Positions 21,181 through 33,555 of a DNA stretch of 64,000 nucleotides are shown here, piece by piece. Each line of letters begins with the position of its first letter. The first letter of the stretch is position 1. The stretch covers positions 91,422,745 through 91,486,744 of the forward strand of contig NC_092053.1 in NCBI RefSeq assembly GCF_003086295.3, written 5' to 3'. This DNA is from Arachis hypogaea (lineage: Eukaryota > Streptophyta > Magnoliopsida > Fabales > Fabaceae). The notes under the pieces were generated by a model, which did no database searches, was not told where the DNA came from, and saw nothing but the letters and a program-made list of their open reading frames with translations. The position numbers and the translations under genes are program-made.

Positions 21181-22694
21181 TTTTGGCTTGAATTAAGTGG
21201 ATTTCTTCATATAAACTCACATTTATTCATATGAATAGCATACTTTTGTGATTTCTCTCTAAGTTGTAATTAATTGTGAAAACATGCTTTTTTGCACTTT
21301 AATTGATCAATTTAATTCTACTTTTATTCCACTCGATACCGTGATATGTTTTGTTGTGTGATTTCAGGTCCAATAGGCAAGGATGGCTTTGGAGAGGTGG
21401 AAGGAAAGTATGCAAAGTGAGAGATTTCATAAAGAAACAAAGAAGAAGACACTGCTGTGTGCGTACGCACACCTTCTTGTGTGTACGCACACCTTCTTGT
21501 GTGTACGCACAAGTGGAGATTCAGCCAGTGTGCCTACACACACAACTTTGTGCGTATGCACAAGTACTGACACGTGACTCACTTAAAAATTTACGTGGCT
21601 CACGATTTTGGGGGTCTTTTTGGCCTAAATATGAAGTGTTGAAGCTCATTCAAAGGGGGACAACATTCCAAGACATGCATACATCATTTTTAGTTTAGTT
21701 TTAGCATGTTTTAGGTTATAATTCTAGAGAGAAAGGCTTTCTTTTCTCTCTAGAATTTAGAATTTTAGGTCTAGTTCTCTCTTTAGTTTAGAATTTAATT
21801 CTTGCTTTAATTTAGTTTCATTTACAATTGCTTGTTCTAGCATCATAGTTCTTGTAGTTTTACTTGTTGCTCTCTTTATTTTGTTACTTTTATGTTTATG
21901 AATGCTTGTTAATTTTGATTTCTTTTAATACAATTTGATGTTTTATATTTCTTTGATGTTTGTTTGAGTTATTGTTATTATTTTCTTGCAATTGGTAGTT
22001 TAGGTTTTATTATTCATATAATTTACCATGTTTTTCTTTTTATTCATGCCAAGTGTTTGATAAAATGCTTCTTTTAAATTTTGAGTAGTTTTTCACACTC
22101 TTGGCTTGGGAATAAGGATTTAAGGGACCTTGAGTCATTGATGTCCAATCTTGATTGTGACTATGATTGTTAGTTAGTTTGGTTTCCACTAATGCTAGTC
22201 TTTCACTAAGTTAATTAGTGAGTTGGCTAGGATTTCTGGATTGAGATCAATTATGCCTATTTGACTTATCCTTGATGTAGGGTTGATGAAATGGGATTAA
22301 TTCTTCACAATTACCATGTTTGTGGTCAATGACTAGGATAGAAAACCTTGACTCCTATCCCTTGCCAAGACTCTTTTACCATTTGAATTCCTTTTTTATT
22401 GCTTTAATTGTCTTTTGTTTAATTCCTTGCATGCTTCTTTACTTTCTTGTCATTTAGTTTTCTTGTTAATTGTCAACAAAAACCCCCAATTCCCTCTTAG
22501 CCCATAATTGAGCACTCGATTGCAATTCTCAGTGAGAGCGATCCGAGGTTTAAATACTCTTGGTTTTATTGGTTTGCATTATGACAAACAAATTAAACTT
22601 TGATTGTGAGAATTAATTGTCGGTCTAGACTATACTTGCAACGAAGAGATTCTTTTATTGAGAAATTCTTAACCGATATTAAACCCTCTCATCA
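21180..22694 (+). repeat. LTR fragment K (Athila-type, element 1/E family)
   Basis: It ends TTAACCGATATTAAACCCTC... with TCATCA at 22694 and lacks the first tens of bases of the family LTR. It aligns with the E LTR (for example CATTTATTCAT and GATACCGTGAT). The left boundary is approximate. No internal region is attached. Confidence 0.6.
21457..21577. repeat. GTGCGTACGCAC palindromes in LTR K
   Basis: One perfect GTGCGTACGCAC is followed by two 20-bp-spaced TGTGTGTACGCACA variants and more degenerate copies. The position in the LTR matches the ACGCGT set of element 1. Confidence 0.7.
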
Positions 22695-23484
22695 ATAGCC
22701 TAATTCTAGAATTCAAAATTCAAACGATCCTAATCTTATCTCTCGAAGAGAAAGATAAGATAACCGCTTATCTTCCGGAGAGAAAAACAAGATAACTACT
22801 TACTGACTCTTATTCAAATTCAAAAACGAATAACTCAAATAAAATTTGAACGATAAAACTCCTTATGTTTCTAGAAAGAATTAATAACTAATCTTCTAAA
22901 GTTTTCAATATTCTGGATGTGATTAAGACTTCTAATGATGTGGATAATTAGTCTTGAGCCTTAATTGTTGAATCAAAGTGTTATAATTGCCTTTAAACCA
23001 AGCTTATATTAAGGGAATTAGGAATGGAAAGCCCAATTTCCCACCTTCAGGACAGGTCCACACCGAGCGAGGAGTTAGTATGCATGAGGGACGCCCCACG
23101 GAGGTGAAGAACCAAGAGGGGCCACCAGGCTTGAAAAATGGCCGCCGAGCGTGAAGAACGGCCGCCAATCGTGGGTTGTGGGCCGCCAAGCGCAGTGCTT
23201 CCTTACATGCTGGTGTGCCTCATGTGCGCTGATGTGCTTCGTTCCCTGAGGCACGCTTCTGTTTCTTTAGGCCACACTTTCTTTTTGCCACTTTTGAGTT
23301 TTTTCTTTGTATTCTTGACTGTTTTTGAACTAAAAACTTCTAAAATTATAAAAATACCAACACAACTCCAAATATTCGATTAAAATTATTAATTTCTATG
23401 ATAAAACATAAGGAATTTGATTAAAACTTAAGAACAATAATTGGAAAAGTACCCCTAAAAATTGTTTAAGATGATAAGTCATCA
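22695..23484 (-). repeat. Left partial LTR of G
   Basis: It ends GATAAGTCATCA at 23484, directly before CAACACCAAACTTAAA. The part near 23080-23210 is GC-rich with repeated GGCCGCC(A/G)A(G/T)CG words where other families carry palindromes. Open frames here look spurious. Confidence 0.6.
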
Positions 23485-23523
23485 CAACACCAAACTTAAA
23501 ATTTTGCTTGTTCTCAAGCAAAA
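23485..23523 (-). promoter_or_regulatory. PPT and hairpin of G
   Basis: PPT complement at 23485-23500. The stem TTTTGCTTG/CAAGCAAAA (23502-23510, 23515-23523) surrounds an AGAA loop (minus strand). The outer pair differs from A on both sides, so pairing is kept. Confidence 0.65.
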
Positions 23524-24910
23524 AGAAAGATAAATGGAGTTTAGCTTAATAAAAAAGATTTGAAAAGCTTTTAAGATCGAAAAACAAAAGTAGGGTTTAT
23601 GATAATCCTTGTGTTACATTCGGCTTCTCTTATCCTATATGAATCTTGCATACTTAAGATTTGGAAATTTTCAAAAACTAAGATTCAAATTATATTATGA
23701 GGATTCTTTTGAATTTGAATGGCTTAAAGGTAGTTTACTTCTTATTTGGATCGAGAAAAGATCTTTTCTGGGCTTTTGACTCTTAGCACTTTGTCACTAG
23801 GCAACTCTTAACGGACTTTCAATCAATAATTTCGAGCTAGTTGGCCCAAGTTACCAGGTGATAAAGTGCCCCTTGCATCTAATTATCCAAGCCTTTCTTT
23901 GACACCGTCACACCACAAGTACATAATTAGTGTTTTGATCCAGACATCAATGCCCAGAGACTCTTTAGACTTCTTAATATTTTGTCTTAAGGCAACTCTT
24001 TAAGCATGCTTTCAATCGATAATCCTGGTCCAATTGACCAACTTATCAGGTGATGAAGTACCCCTCGGATTTTCTAGCCCAAGTCTATCCTTAAGACAGA
24101 AACATCACAGGCACATAACTGGGCTCTAATAATTGGTGCTCAGAGACTTGGAACTTTTGATTTCTTTTTATTTTTCTCTTTTTTTTCAACTGCTTCAAGG
24201 AATTGATGGTCGGATCCGCATAATATTTCTTTAAATTGCTGTTCTTAAAGATTCTTTTTTCGTTTCCTCAAGATTCAAGCATTTCAGATTTCTTCAAATG
24301 TAACCACATATATTTAAGCACCTCCACTATTTGTTTTTGAATTTATTTAATTCAATCTTTTCATCAAGATATCCTCCATAAAAATAGTTACTGGAGGAAC
24401 AAGCATTCAAATTTCAAGCTTTAAGATAAGAAAAGATGGAATATGCTATGTATGCATGGGAGAAATGTAAATAAAAAAGAAAAACAAGAAAACTAAAATA
24501 GAAAAGGAGAAGGAAAATAACTAACCACCAGTAGAGAGATTTTATCTTATTCTAATCTCACCCAAATCTATTTAGTTATCATTACTGCTTCTTATGCCGG
24601 TTCCTCCATGGGGTTACCAATAACAAACTTAAGGGTTTACACCAAACTTAAAGATTTACATTAAAATTAAAGATTGGCAGAACAATGGATGTAAATCATG
24701 GCCAAAAGCGTACATGCATGAAAAGAAAAAGGATAAGATAAAAACATGATTTTTAATATGGGACAATTTTTTTTAATGTAAAACAAAGGAAAGTAAATAT
24801 GCATGTGAAAGAGGAGGAAGAAGGGGAAGAAGAAGAAGAAGATGATGATGATGATGACTATGGACTCTTAAACAAAAGAAACAAAAATGAAAAGGAAAAT
24901 ATTGACCATG
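23524..24910 (-). other. 3' noncoding region of G
   Basis: No gene seen. Two diverged copies of a block with ACCACAAGTACATAATTAG-like sequence (about 23790-23950 and 23985-24150) correspond to the single conserved block of A, C and H. A GAA/GAT microsatellite lies at about 24820-24858. Confidence 0.45.
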
Positions 24911-24928
24911 GCTGGGTTGTCTCCCAAC
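24911..24928 (-). promoter_or_regulatory. Stop-proximal stem-loop retained in G
   Basis: On the minus strand GTTGGG, loop AGACAA, CCCAGC, with one G-U pair. AAGAAGCGCTTG lies directly upstream as in A, although the coding region it once followed is gone. Confidence 0.55.
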
Positions 24929-25194
24929 AAGCGCTTCTTTATCGTCACTAGCTCGATGTTGGGCTTCTTAGGTTGGGGTTCGGATTATTTCACATCACCC
25001 CTCAGTACTGTGTGTCTTAGCCAGCTCTTTGTGGCTTTCCTTCCTCATATTGTTGACTGTAATTGCAATTACTACAAATACCTCTTCAAATATCCTCTTT
25101 AGTAATGAACCGCTTACTGATGAATCAATTATCATTCTTGAGGTTTGAGAGACTCCATCATAAAAGAAGTAGATTATCAGCTAATAGGATAGGG

Positions 25195-25310
25195 CATGAT
25201 GTGGACATCTTTTGAACAGTTTTTTATACCTCTCCCATGCTTTATAAAATGATCCTCTCTCCTTTTGAGAAAAAGAAGTGAGGTCTTTCCTTAATCGGAT
25301 TACACTTTTA
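25195..25310 (-). pseudogene. Gag trace in G
   Basis: The minus strand encodes SFYKAWERYKKLFKRCP, matching the Gag motif of A (YDAWERYREMLRKCP) and H (YEAWERYKQLIKRCH). The flanking sequence cannot be followed, so the gene is a fragment. Confidence 0.6.
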
Positions 25311-25757
25311 TTATCATCCATCATTCTTTCTTCCTATTTTCCTTGCATGTGAAATAAAAATAATATCAAACTACCTTGCGGTATAAAGAAGAATAAAGAG
25401 GAAAAAGAAGTAATTTAAACAAGATAAGAAATTAAAAGAAAATAGAGGCAAAGAAAAAGAACATGGAATCTAAGAAAAATAAAGAATAAGGAATTTAAGC
25501 CAACCAAAAGCATGCAAAGAAATAAGGAAATAAAACCCGATCTATTTTTTTTAAATAAAGTGAACTTACATAAATAAGAAGAATGAACGGGAACTAAGAA
25601 AGGAAGCAGAATGACGTGAAACAGAAAAACAAGAAAATAAAAGGAAAGAAGAAAAATAACGTGAAAGAAAAAGAAAAAGGACAGTGAACTAAAGAAAAGT
25701 ACGTAAACAAGATCTAAATTAGGATTTAATCGGTTTTATATTGTAAATCTCAATTAA
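25311..25757 (-). other. 5' leader remnant of G
   Basis: A-rich low-complexity DNA without coding signal, directly before the PBS. Confidence 0.5.
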
Positions 25758-26309
25758 TCTCCAGCAACGGCGCCAAAAACTTGATGAGCGGAAATTCAAG
25801 CTCACAGATACCGGCAAGTGCACCGGATCACACAAGTAATACCACGGTGAGTGAATATCGTTTCCATGAGGATTATTAATGGATTGAACAAGAAAATTTT
25901 CGATTAAAGAGTCTAATTAGATTAATAAAACCGTATTGATGTTCGAAAAGGGCAAGAGAGTATCTTGCTGAGAGCCTTGAGAATCTTGAATGTTGAATAC
26001 TTGGATGCCACAGATAGTGAGCTTGAATGATGAATTGAGAGAAGACAGTGATGATGAGAGTCAAGGGCTTTGGAGATGCTTATGCTCTTAAGAAAACCAA
26101 TCTTGTTTATTTTTCTTGAAGTTTGCAAAGATCTTTCACAACAAAACCTTTAGGAACTGATTTCCAATTCCTTGGCTCCTCAGTTTCTCAAGCATTAATT
26201 AGGCATCAATTAATTAATCAAGAGATTAAGTGCAAAAACTGATTTTAGATTCAAATAAAATTTGAAAGTAGTCCTTAGGTCAAATTATATGTCACGTGTT
26301 CAAACTAGT

Positions 26310-26588
26310 TGATATGAAAATTAATGTTAGTTCGGAATTTCACAAATACTTTCGTTGCAAGTATAGTCCAAACTGACAAATAACTCTCAATCAAAGTTTA
26401 ATTTTGGTTGTCACAAGTTCAACCCAATAAAAATAACCGAGAGTATTACTCTCGGGTCATCCTTGCGAAAATGGGCAATTGTGTGTTCAAAGTTGGTCAA
26501 AGTTCTAGGGTTAAAAGGCATAAGCACGAAGTTAAACTAGCAAAACTTAACATACAAGAAACTTAAATGGCAAGAAATTAAATGCAAG
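26310..26588 (-). repeat. E LTR, left piece (interrupted by D)
   Basis: It begins TGATATGAAAATTAATG and carries the typical stretch around CGTTGCAAGTATAGTCC. It stops at the GCAAG target site of D and resumes at 37391. Confidence 0.7.
26584..26588. repeat. Target-site duplication GCAAG (left) of D
   Basis: GCAAG precedes TGTTCCGAGG and recurs at 37391-37395 after the second D LTR. Confidence 0.93.
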
Positions 26589-27103
26589 TGTTCCGAGGGT
26601 TACGTGAAACTGAAAGTCGATCTCGGATGAAATCTGTTTTGGTGGCCGGAGCTGTCGTGTCCGACCTGGTGGAACTGGTGGAGCTGGAGATGCTGCTGAT
26701 CCTTCGTCACCAGAGGGTGGTGGTACCTGCAAGAGACTCCGATGCTTAAGTTAGCATGGGCTTTAAGCAGGTTTTCTTTTGTAGAATCAGAGTATGAGTT
26801 ATACCTGGGTGCTTCAGTGTATTTATAGTAGTGTGGAGTGACCTTTCTGGAGATAAGATAGTTATCTTATCCTATCTTATCTTTGAGTGAAGTCATCTTA
26901 TCTTTAAGGGGAACCGCCTTTATCTTTCTAGGCTTTGGCGGTCTTTAGATTGTGCTGTGTTCCTTTGTTTGGGCCTGCTTTGGGCTCTTTTGGCGATTTG
27001 GCCGAACTCTTTTAAAGAAGAGGTCGGAGGACCTGACCTAAAGAGGTCGGTCGCTTTGTCTTCAATCAATCCGGGTCGGATAGCTCGACCCAGGGTATGA
27101 ACA
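26589..27103 (-). repeat. 3' LTR of D
   Basis: TGTTCCGAGG...GGGTATGAACA on the plus strand. The adjacent GTGCCCCTGCTTGAG is, on the minus strand, the purine-rich PPT. Confidence 0.93.
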
Positions 27104-27991
27104 GTGCCCCTGCTTGAGCTCGATTTTACCTTTAAGGTCGTGTCTTCAGACTTCGATCTTTTGGAGAAGTCGAGCTCGAGCATTTAGCTTTTTTGTCGAT
27201 CTTCGTATAACTCCTGCTGGTCTCTTTTGAATGTGGAGCATTTTTTTCTGTTTCCTTGTTTATTTACTGCCCGCGTTGTGCTTCCTTGGGAATGTGCGCT
27301 CTTTTAAATGCTCATTAACTCCCCTTTTTGCCATTTCCCTTCTTTCCCTCTTTTCAATTCACTTTGAATTTTGAAGTCTCATCTTTCAGTTTCTTTCTTC
27401 CTTTCTTTTCACTCTTGCTTTGTGGCTTCACTTTGTTTCTGTCGACCCTCTGCTTTTGGCATTTTCCGTTCTTCCTCCCTTGGTGTTTCTTCGTCACTGT
27501 TTCCTCCGGGTCCTTCCCTCAAGCTCGTCTCTTCCTCCTCTACGGGTTGGTATTTTTCTCTTCCCTTTTATTATTTTTGTTTAGTCGCCTTCTTTTTTGT
27601 ATGTCTCTGCTGTTGCATGTGCTTTATCTCTAAGAATCTTTGAAGAGTAAATGGTGGTTATCTAAAAAAAGCTTGAGTTTTTGTTGGTGATCCCTGTATT
27701 TCCTTTGCTATGATGTGTGCCTAGTGTTTTTTGCTTTCCTAGGGTTTTATTAGGGCTGTTCCTGCATTTTTCATTTCTTTGTGTCCTTGTTTCTGGGTTT
27801 ACTTCTTTTTTTGAACCGTTTTGGTGACATAAGATTGTAGTCTTGACGGTCCTTGTTGATGATGATGAAATTTCTTACTGCTTGGTGATGTTACTAGAAG
27901 AGGATTGTTTGTGAGATGGTTAGGGCATAGACCGATGGTTAGGGCTTAGACCGTTGGTTTCCTTCTTTTTTGATTCCTGCCTTATTACTGC
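27104..27991. other. D region between 3' LTR and antisense ORF
   Basis: No gene on the minus strand. On the plus strand 27328-27640 is strongly pyrimidine-rich, like a 5' leader, and might belong to an antisense transcript. That is inference only. Confidence 0.4.
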
Positions 27992-28212
27992 CTGATGAGA
28001 GAACTTTTGCGTGGTCTAGAAATTTGCGGATAAATCCTCGTTGCAAGTATAGTTTCTAAACCTTCAAAAGTTCTATCATACAAACGTTTGGTTGTCACAA
28101 GTAACAAACCCCTTTGAAATTGATAACCGAGTATTCAAACCTCGGGTCGTCTTCTCAAGGAATTGCAGGGAAGTATGTTCTTATTATTGGTTATGAGTTT
28201 TGTAAATTGGGG
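27992..28212 (-). repeat. Truncated Athila-type LTR fragment inside D
   Basis: TGATGAGAGAAC start, then GGATAAATCCTCG and TTGCAAGTATAG, and further typical LTR sequence to about 28210. No second end or target duplication found. Confidence 0.5.
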
Positions 28213-28223
28213 GTTTTGTTGAC

Positions 28224-30664
28224 ATGGATCTTTTTGACTTGGATGCCCTTGATTTTGATGCTGTGGGGTTTGTTGACAATCAAATTGCTCCTTTTGGTCG
28301 ACTTTTGATGGATGATGTGTCCCTCCTGCAACATTTGAATTTTATCACTAGTAACAGTATCCGGATGGCCCATATGGGTGCGGCCTTTGGTGCACGAAAT
28401 TGTGATCCTTAACAACGATGCCAAAATCTTGGTGCTCGGAACGTAATTCACACGCTTTGTCATAACTTCGCAAAACTAACCAGCAAGTGCACTGGGTCGT
28501 CCAAGTAATAAACCTTATGTGAGTAAGGGTCGATCCCACGGAGATTGTCGGCTTGAAGCATGCTATGGTCACCTTGTAAATTTCAGTCAGGCGGATTCAA
28601 ATGGTTATAAAGTTTTAATAATTAAAAGATAAATAAAATATAAAATGGGATAGAGATACTTATGTAAGTCATTAGTGAGAATTTCAGATAAGCGTATGGA
28701 GATGCTTTTGTTCCTTCTGAACCTCTGCTTTCCTGCTGTCTTCATCCAATCCTTCTTACTCCTTTCTATGACAAGCTTTTGTGTAGGGCATCACCATTGT
28801 CAATGGCTACTTCCCATCCTCTCAGTGAAAATGGTCCAAGATGCACTGTCACCGCACGGCTATTCATCTGTCGGTTCTCGATCATACTGGAATAGGATTC
28901 AGTAATCCTTTTGTGTCTGCCACTACGCCCAGCACTCGCGAGTTTGAAGCTCGTCACAGCCATCCCTTCCCGGATCCTACTCGGAATACCACAGACAAGG
29001 TTTAGACTTTCCGGACCTCAAGAATGGCTGCCAATAGTTCTAGCCTATACCACGAAGACTCTGATCTCACGATCAGGAGGCTAAGAGATACACATTCAAG
29101 CTTGTTTGCATGTAGAACAGAAGTGTTTGTCAGGCACGCGTTCATAAGTGAGAATGATGATGAGCGTCACATAATCATCACATTCATCTTGTTTTTGTGT
29201 GCGAATGAATATCTTAGAGAAGAAAGAGGCTTGAATTGAATAGAAAAACAATAGTACTTTGCATTAATTCATGAGGAACAGCAGAGCTCCACACCTTAAT
29301 CTATGGTGTGTAGAAACTCTACCGTTGAAAATACATATGAACAAGGTCCAGGCATGGCCAAATGGCCAGCTTCCCAAAGAGGGTTCAATCATTAAAACAT
29401 GATCAAAAGATGTAAATACAATAGTAAAAAGTCCTATTTATGCTAACCTAGTTACTAGGGTTTACAAAAATGAGTAAATGATGCAGAAAACCACTTCCGG
29501 GCCCACTTGGTGTGTGCTTGGGCTGAGCATTGAAGCTTTCACGTGTAGAGGTCTTCCTTGGAGTTAAACGCTAGTTTGTAACCTGTTTCTGGCGTTTAAC
29601 TCCAGAATAGGGCAGAGAGCTGGTGTTGAACGCCAGTTTGTGTCATCTAAACTCGGGCAAAGTATGAACTATTATATATTTCTGGAAAGCCCTGGATGTC
29701 TACTTTCCAACGCAATTAAGAGCGCGCCATTTGGACTCCCGTTGCTCCAGAAAATTCACTTTGAGTGCAGGGAGGTCAGAATCTAACAGCATTTGGAGTC
29801 CTTCTTCAACCTCTGAATATGATTTTTGCTCAAGTCCCTCAATTTTAGCCAGAAATTACCTGAAATCACAGAAAAACACAAAAACTCATAGTAAAGTCCA
29901 GAAATATAATTTTTATTTAAAAACTAATAAAAATATACTAAAAACTAATCAAATCATACTGAAAACTATGTAAAAACAATGCTAAAAAGCGTATAAATTA
30001 TCCGCTCATCTGCCTTATATCGCACTGTCCAGGGTTCTCTCATCCATGCAATGAAAGCTTTTCTTGAGGATGCCAAGTCAGAGTTCAATAGGATTAAAGG
30101 TTTGAAGGACGAGTTGGATGCTAGGGTGATTAAGCTAGAGCTGAACTTGGAGAAGGAGAAGTCACGGGCTACTGCCGCTGAGGCTGCTGCCAACCTGGCT
30201 AGGGAAACGGCAAAAAACTACAAGGAGAGCTATACCTGCACTTATGCCGAGGTGTTGGAGCTGAGGGAGAGGCTTGAATTGGCTCTTACAAATACGCCGA
30301 TCTCCAGGGTCATCTGGTAGATACTGTGACGGGTGCTTACGAGAACTTAAAGGCTCAGGTCCGAGTTCTTGCTCCTGAACTTGACCTGTCGCTCTTTAGT
30401 CTGGACAATGTAGTAGAAGATGGTAAAATAGTTCCCGCCCCAGATGACGAGGATGATGAGCCTCCCCCTTCTGCACCACCAACTAAAGCTTCTGCAGCCA
30501 CAGCTTCTTCAAATCCTTCTGCTGAGGTCGACCATTCTCAACCTGATTCGGATTGTGAGATTCTTAACCATGAGGATGGGACCATGGATACTATCCCTGT
30601 GAATATCATTCCTCCTCCTTCGGCTACTGATGCTATTATTGGAGAAACTTTGAACCCTTTATGA
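28224..30664 (+). pseudogene. Antisense ORF of D, split by a solo LTR
   Basis: The plus strand is open from ATG 28224 (MDLFDLDALDFDAVGF) to the GCCTT target site at 28383-28387. After the solo LTR the same frame resumes at 30018, with a Lys/Glu/Ala-rich segment of coiled-coil character to about 30285. A frameshift near 30290 leads into an acidic, Pro/Ser-rich tail (VPAPDDEDDEPPP) stopping at 30664. It opposes gag-pol. Antisense extra ORFs are known in Tat-lineage elements and their function is unknown. The N-terminus may have been lost to the LTR fragment upstream. Confidence 0.7.
28383..30016 (-). mobile_element. Solo Athila-type LTR with GCCTT duplication
   Basis: GCCTT at 28383-28387 and 30012-30016 flanks 28388-30011 (1624 bp). 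It starts TGGTGCACGA and ends CGCTCATCT, where the family has CATCA, so the last base is mutated. Palindromes centre near 29566, 29597 and 29628, 31 bp apart, next to a TATATAATA-type box near 29671. A decayed PBS copy lies inside the LTR near 28412-28433. Open frames within it look spurious. Confidence 0.88.
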
Positions 30665-31693
30665 TATTGTTGGTTTTTTATCTGTACAGCCTGATTTGTG
30701 GGCTTTTTAAACTCTGTTTTTTATGATGGTAGATTGCTTTGACTTTTTGGTTGCTTCTATACAACTTTAACAAAACACTTTTAAACTCTCGAGGCTTGCC
30801 TTTCAGGTGACCTTTTGAGTCTTTTATTTTGAAGCGTACATTTCTATACTGTCCATGTATTTGCAACCTTTGTAGATCTTTATAGAGCATTGATACTCGG
30901 TTGTCCGATCTCTTTTGGTTAGATCTTTGTTTAGTCCACCTTTTGTTCGGGGCGAGATGACCTTTGAGGGTAACTTTGTCTAATAACTTTTTAGCGTTCT
31001 GGTTGAACCCTTTTTTAGTTAGTCTGGACAATTTTGATAGCTTTGTGGAGCCGTGGCTTTTTGGGCTAAATTACATCCCTTTTAGCGCACGTTTTTTGTA
31101 GGTCCGATTTTACTTGTCGGTCCAAGCCATAGCTTTGGTTTATCCGACTTCTCTTTGTCAGTCCGAGTTGTAGCTTTTTGTTGATCCAACTTTTCTTGTC
31201 GGATGGATCTGTAGCTAAGTTATTTTTAGTATTCCGTTTTAAGTCAGACCTCGCCAGGCCAATTTTTATGGATTACTTTTTATAACTTCTTGCATTAATC
31301 TGTTGTTATCGCTTTCATCTTAGCCGACTTTGTCGAAATCGGGCAATGAATTTTGTTTTCACTTTTTGTCGACCTTGTCAAAATCGGGCGTTGAATTCTG
31401 TTTTCATCTTTGCCGACCTTATCATGATCGGGTGGTGAATTTGGTTTTCACCTCGCCGACCTTGTCGTGATCAGGCAGTGAATTTTTTGCGCGCAGATTA
31501 ATGCGTCTTGGTAGCGGATTTTAGAATCTGAACAATTTTATTCAAGTAGAAAAACAGGCATGTAGACAGGAATATATACATATGAGTGTTTACCCTTCTG
31601 AGTCGGGCAATTCTATAGATCTTGGTTTGGTGCCTCATTAAAAAACCTTTTCAAGAAAAAGAGTGCGCCTTGACCTAAGATCTTTATTACTTT
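30665..31693. repeat. Two tandem-repeat blocks between antisense ORF and pol in D
   Basis: Block 1, about 31101-31218, has three units of about 41 bp containing TCCGA(C/T)TT and TGTAGCTTT-like words. Block 2, about 31323-31497, has four units of 43-45 bp starting GCCGACCTTGTC and containing ATCGGGC. No gene is visible. Tat/Ogre elements are known to carry such repeats in this region. Confidence 0.7.
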
Positions 31694-33108
31694 CTAACTA
31701 TAGTACCTTCTTAGATTATAGGCGTGCCACAACCTTGGTAGCTCTCGTCCCCCGAGGTCGGACACCTTGTAGTAGCCCTTTCCCAGTACCTCTACAACTC
31801 GGTAAGGACCTTTCCAGTTAGATGATAGCTTCCCTTCTCCTGACTGACCTGCTCCGATGTCATTTCAAATTAGGATGAGATTGTTGTTGGCGAAGCTTCG
31901 CTGGATTACCCTTTGATTGTACGTTGAAGTCATTCGACGTTTTAATGCTTCTTCTCTTATCCAAGCTCTTTCTCAGACTTCCTGAAGTAAGTCGAGTTCT
32001 ATCTGTTAATTTTGGGCATTGGCCTCTTCATTGTAGAGGATCCTTTTGGGGATCCTTCCTCTATCTCTACTGGGATCATTGCCTCCATTCCATAAGCAAG
32101 TCAAAAGGGCGATTCTCCTGTGGTGGAGTGTGGAGTTGTTCGATATGCCCATAGGACTTGGGGAAGCTCTTCAGCCCAAACTCCCTTTACATCCTGTAGT
32201 CTCCGTTTTAACCCGGCTAGTATGACTTTTTTGGCAGCTTCTGCGTGTCCGTTAGCTTGTGGGTATTCTACGGATGTGAATTGGTGCTTTATTTTTAAGT
32301 CGGCTACCAAATTCCTGAAACATGTATCAGTGAATTGAGTGCCATTATCTGTAGTGATGGAGTATGGGACCCCAAACCTTGTAATAATGTTCCTATATAG
32401 AAATTTCCGACTTCTTTGGGCGGTGGCATTAGCTAGGGACTCTGCCTCAATCCATTTTGTGAAATAGTCTACCCCTACAATGAGGTACTTGACTTGTCCC
32501 GATCCTTGGGGAAAGGGTCCGAGGAGGTCTAGCCCCCACTTTGCGAATGGCCAAGGTGATATTACACTGATGAGCTCCTTTGGTGGGGTGATGTGAAAGT
32601 TAGCATGCTTCTGACATGGTGGACATGTCTTGACGAACTCTGTCGCTTCTCTTTGTAAGGTTGGCTAGAAGAATCCAGCTTGTAGTACCTTTTTGGAAGG
32701 AGCTCGTGCCCCCAAGTGGTTGCCACACATGTCACTGTGTACTTCTTCCAGGACTTCCCTTGTGTTGGAGGTCGGTACGCATTTTAGGAGGGGTTTTGAA
32801 AACCCTCTCCTATATAGGATGTTGCCCACTATAGTGTAGTACTGCGCTTCTCGTATTAACCTTTTTGCCTCTTTTTTATCTGCGGGTAGTGCCTCTGACT
32901 TGAGTTAATTGATTATGGGGGTCATCCACCCTTGATCCTGACCTGATATGGTTAGAACCTTTTCTTCCTCTGAAATTGATAGGCTTTGCAGCGTTTCTTG
33001 GATGAGGCTTCTATTATTGCCCCCTGGTTTGGTCCTGGCTAATTTTGAGAGGGCATCAGCTCGGGCATTTCACTCTCGGGGTATATGTTGGACCTCATAT
33101 TCCCCGAA
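31694..33108 (-). pseudogene. Integrase of D, degenerate
   Basis: Integrase similarity runs to TAG at 31696-31694. Zinc-finger region CPPCQKHANFH, core motifs WGLDLLGPF and TTDNGTQF, and NGHAEAAKK supply the expected catalytic D, D and E. Stops interrupt it, for example before PTLQREATEF and after TTPHSTTGESPF (near 32101). The end reads HAYNLRRYY. Confidence 0.8.
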
Positions 33109-33399
33109 TTATCCGAGCTGTTCTCTGGTTTTGTCCAGGTACTTTTTTATGGTGGGATCCTTAGCTTGGTAGTTCTCTTCTATTTGTGAGGTAACTATTT
33201 GTGAGTCACTGAAGATGGTGAGTTTTTGAACTCCTACCTCCTTAGCCAGCCTCAAACCAGCCAGTAATGCCTCGTGTTCAGCTTGATTATTTGAAGCAAG
33301 GAATTCGAATTTTAGTGAGAGTTCGATTTGTGTCCCCTGATCACTTTCTATTATCACACCTGCACCACTCCCGGTTTTGTTCGAAGAACTGTCCACGTA
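33109..33399 (-). pseudogene. Archaeal-type RNase H (aRNH) of D
   Basis: The frame shows VDSSSNKTGSGAGVIIES, then NNQAEHEALLAGLRLA and FSDSQIVTSQI. The spaced acidic residues (VDGS-like, AEHEAL, SDS) are those of the second RNase H of Tat elements, separate from the pol RNase H at 33556-33900. A stop lies just upstream (PTK*NLYVDSS) and another at 33109. Confidence 0.82.
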
Positions 33400-33555
33400 G
33401 AGATTCTATTTTGTGGGTTTTCCCGGGGTATCAGTGTACTCGGCGATGAAGTCGGCTAGATATTGTGATTTGATGGCGCTCTGAGCTTCATACTGAAGGT
33501 CGTATTCGGACAACTTGACCGCCCACTGTAAGATTCTTTCAGCTAAGTCTGTTTT

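Larger units (their letters stand above)
22695..26309 (-). mobile_element. Element G: deleted Athila-type element
   Basis: A left partial LTR (22695-23484) is followed by PPT and hairpin, about 2.3 kb internal DNA, a PBS at 25758-25775 (two mismatches to the tRNA-Asp type) and a right partial LTR from TGATGAGCGGAAATTC at 25782. RT and integrase are absent and only a Gag trace and the stop-proximal hairpin remain. Both LTRs are cut, the left by K and the right by E. Confidence 0.7.

Noticed and set aside
23004..23383. Ala/Pro-rich open frames in GC-rich DNA, possible host exon
   Set aside because: Located in the partial LTR of G, no splice structure, no recognisable protein.
26547..27183. Repeated open frames near 26920-27183 and 37207-37398
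   Set aside because: They are the two LTR copies of element D.
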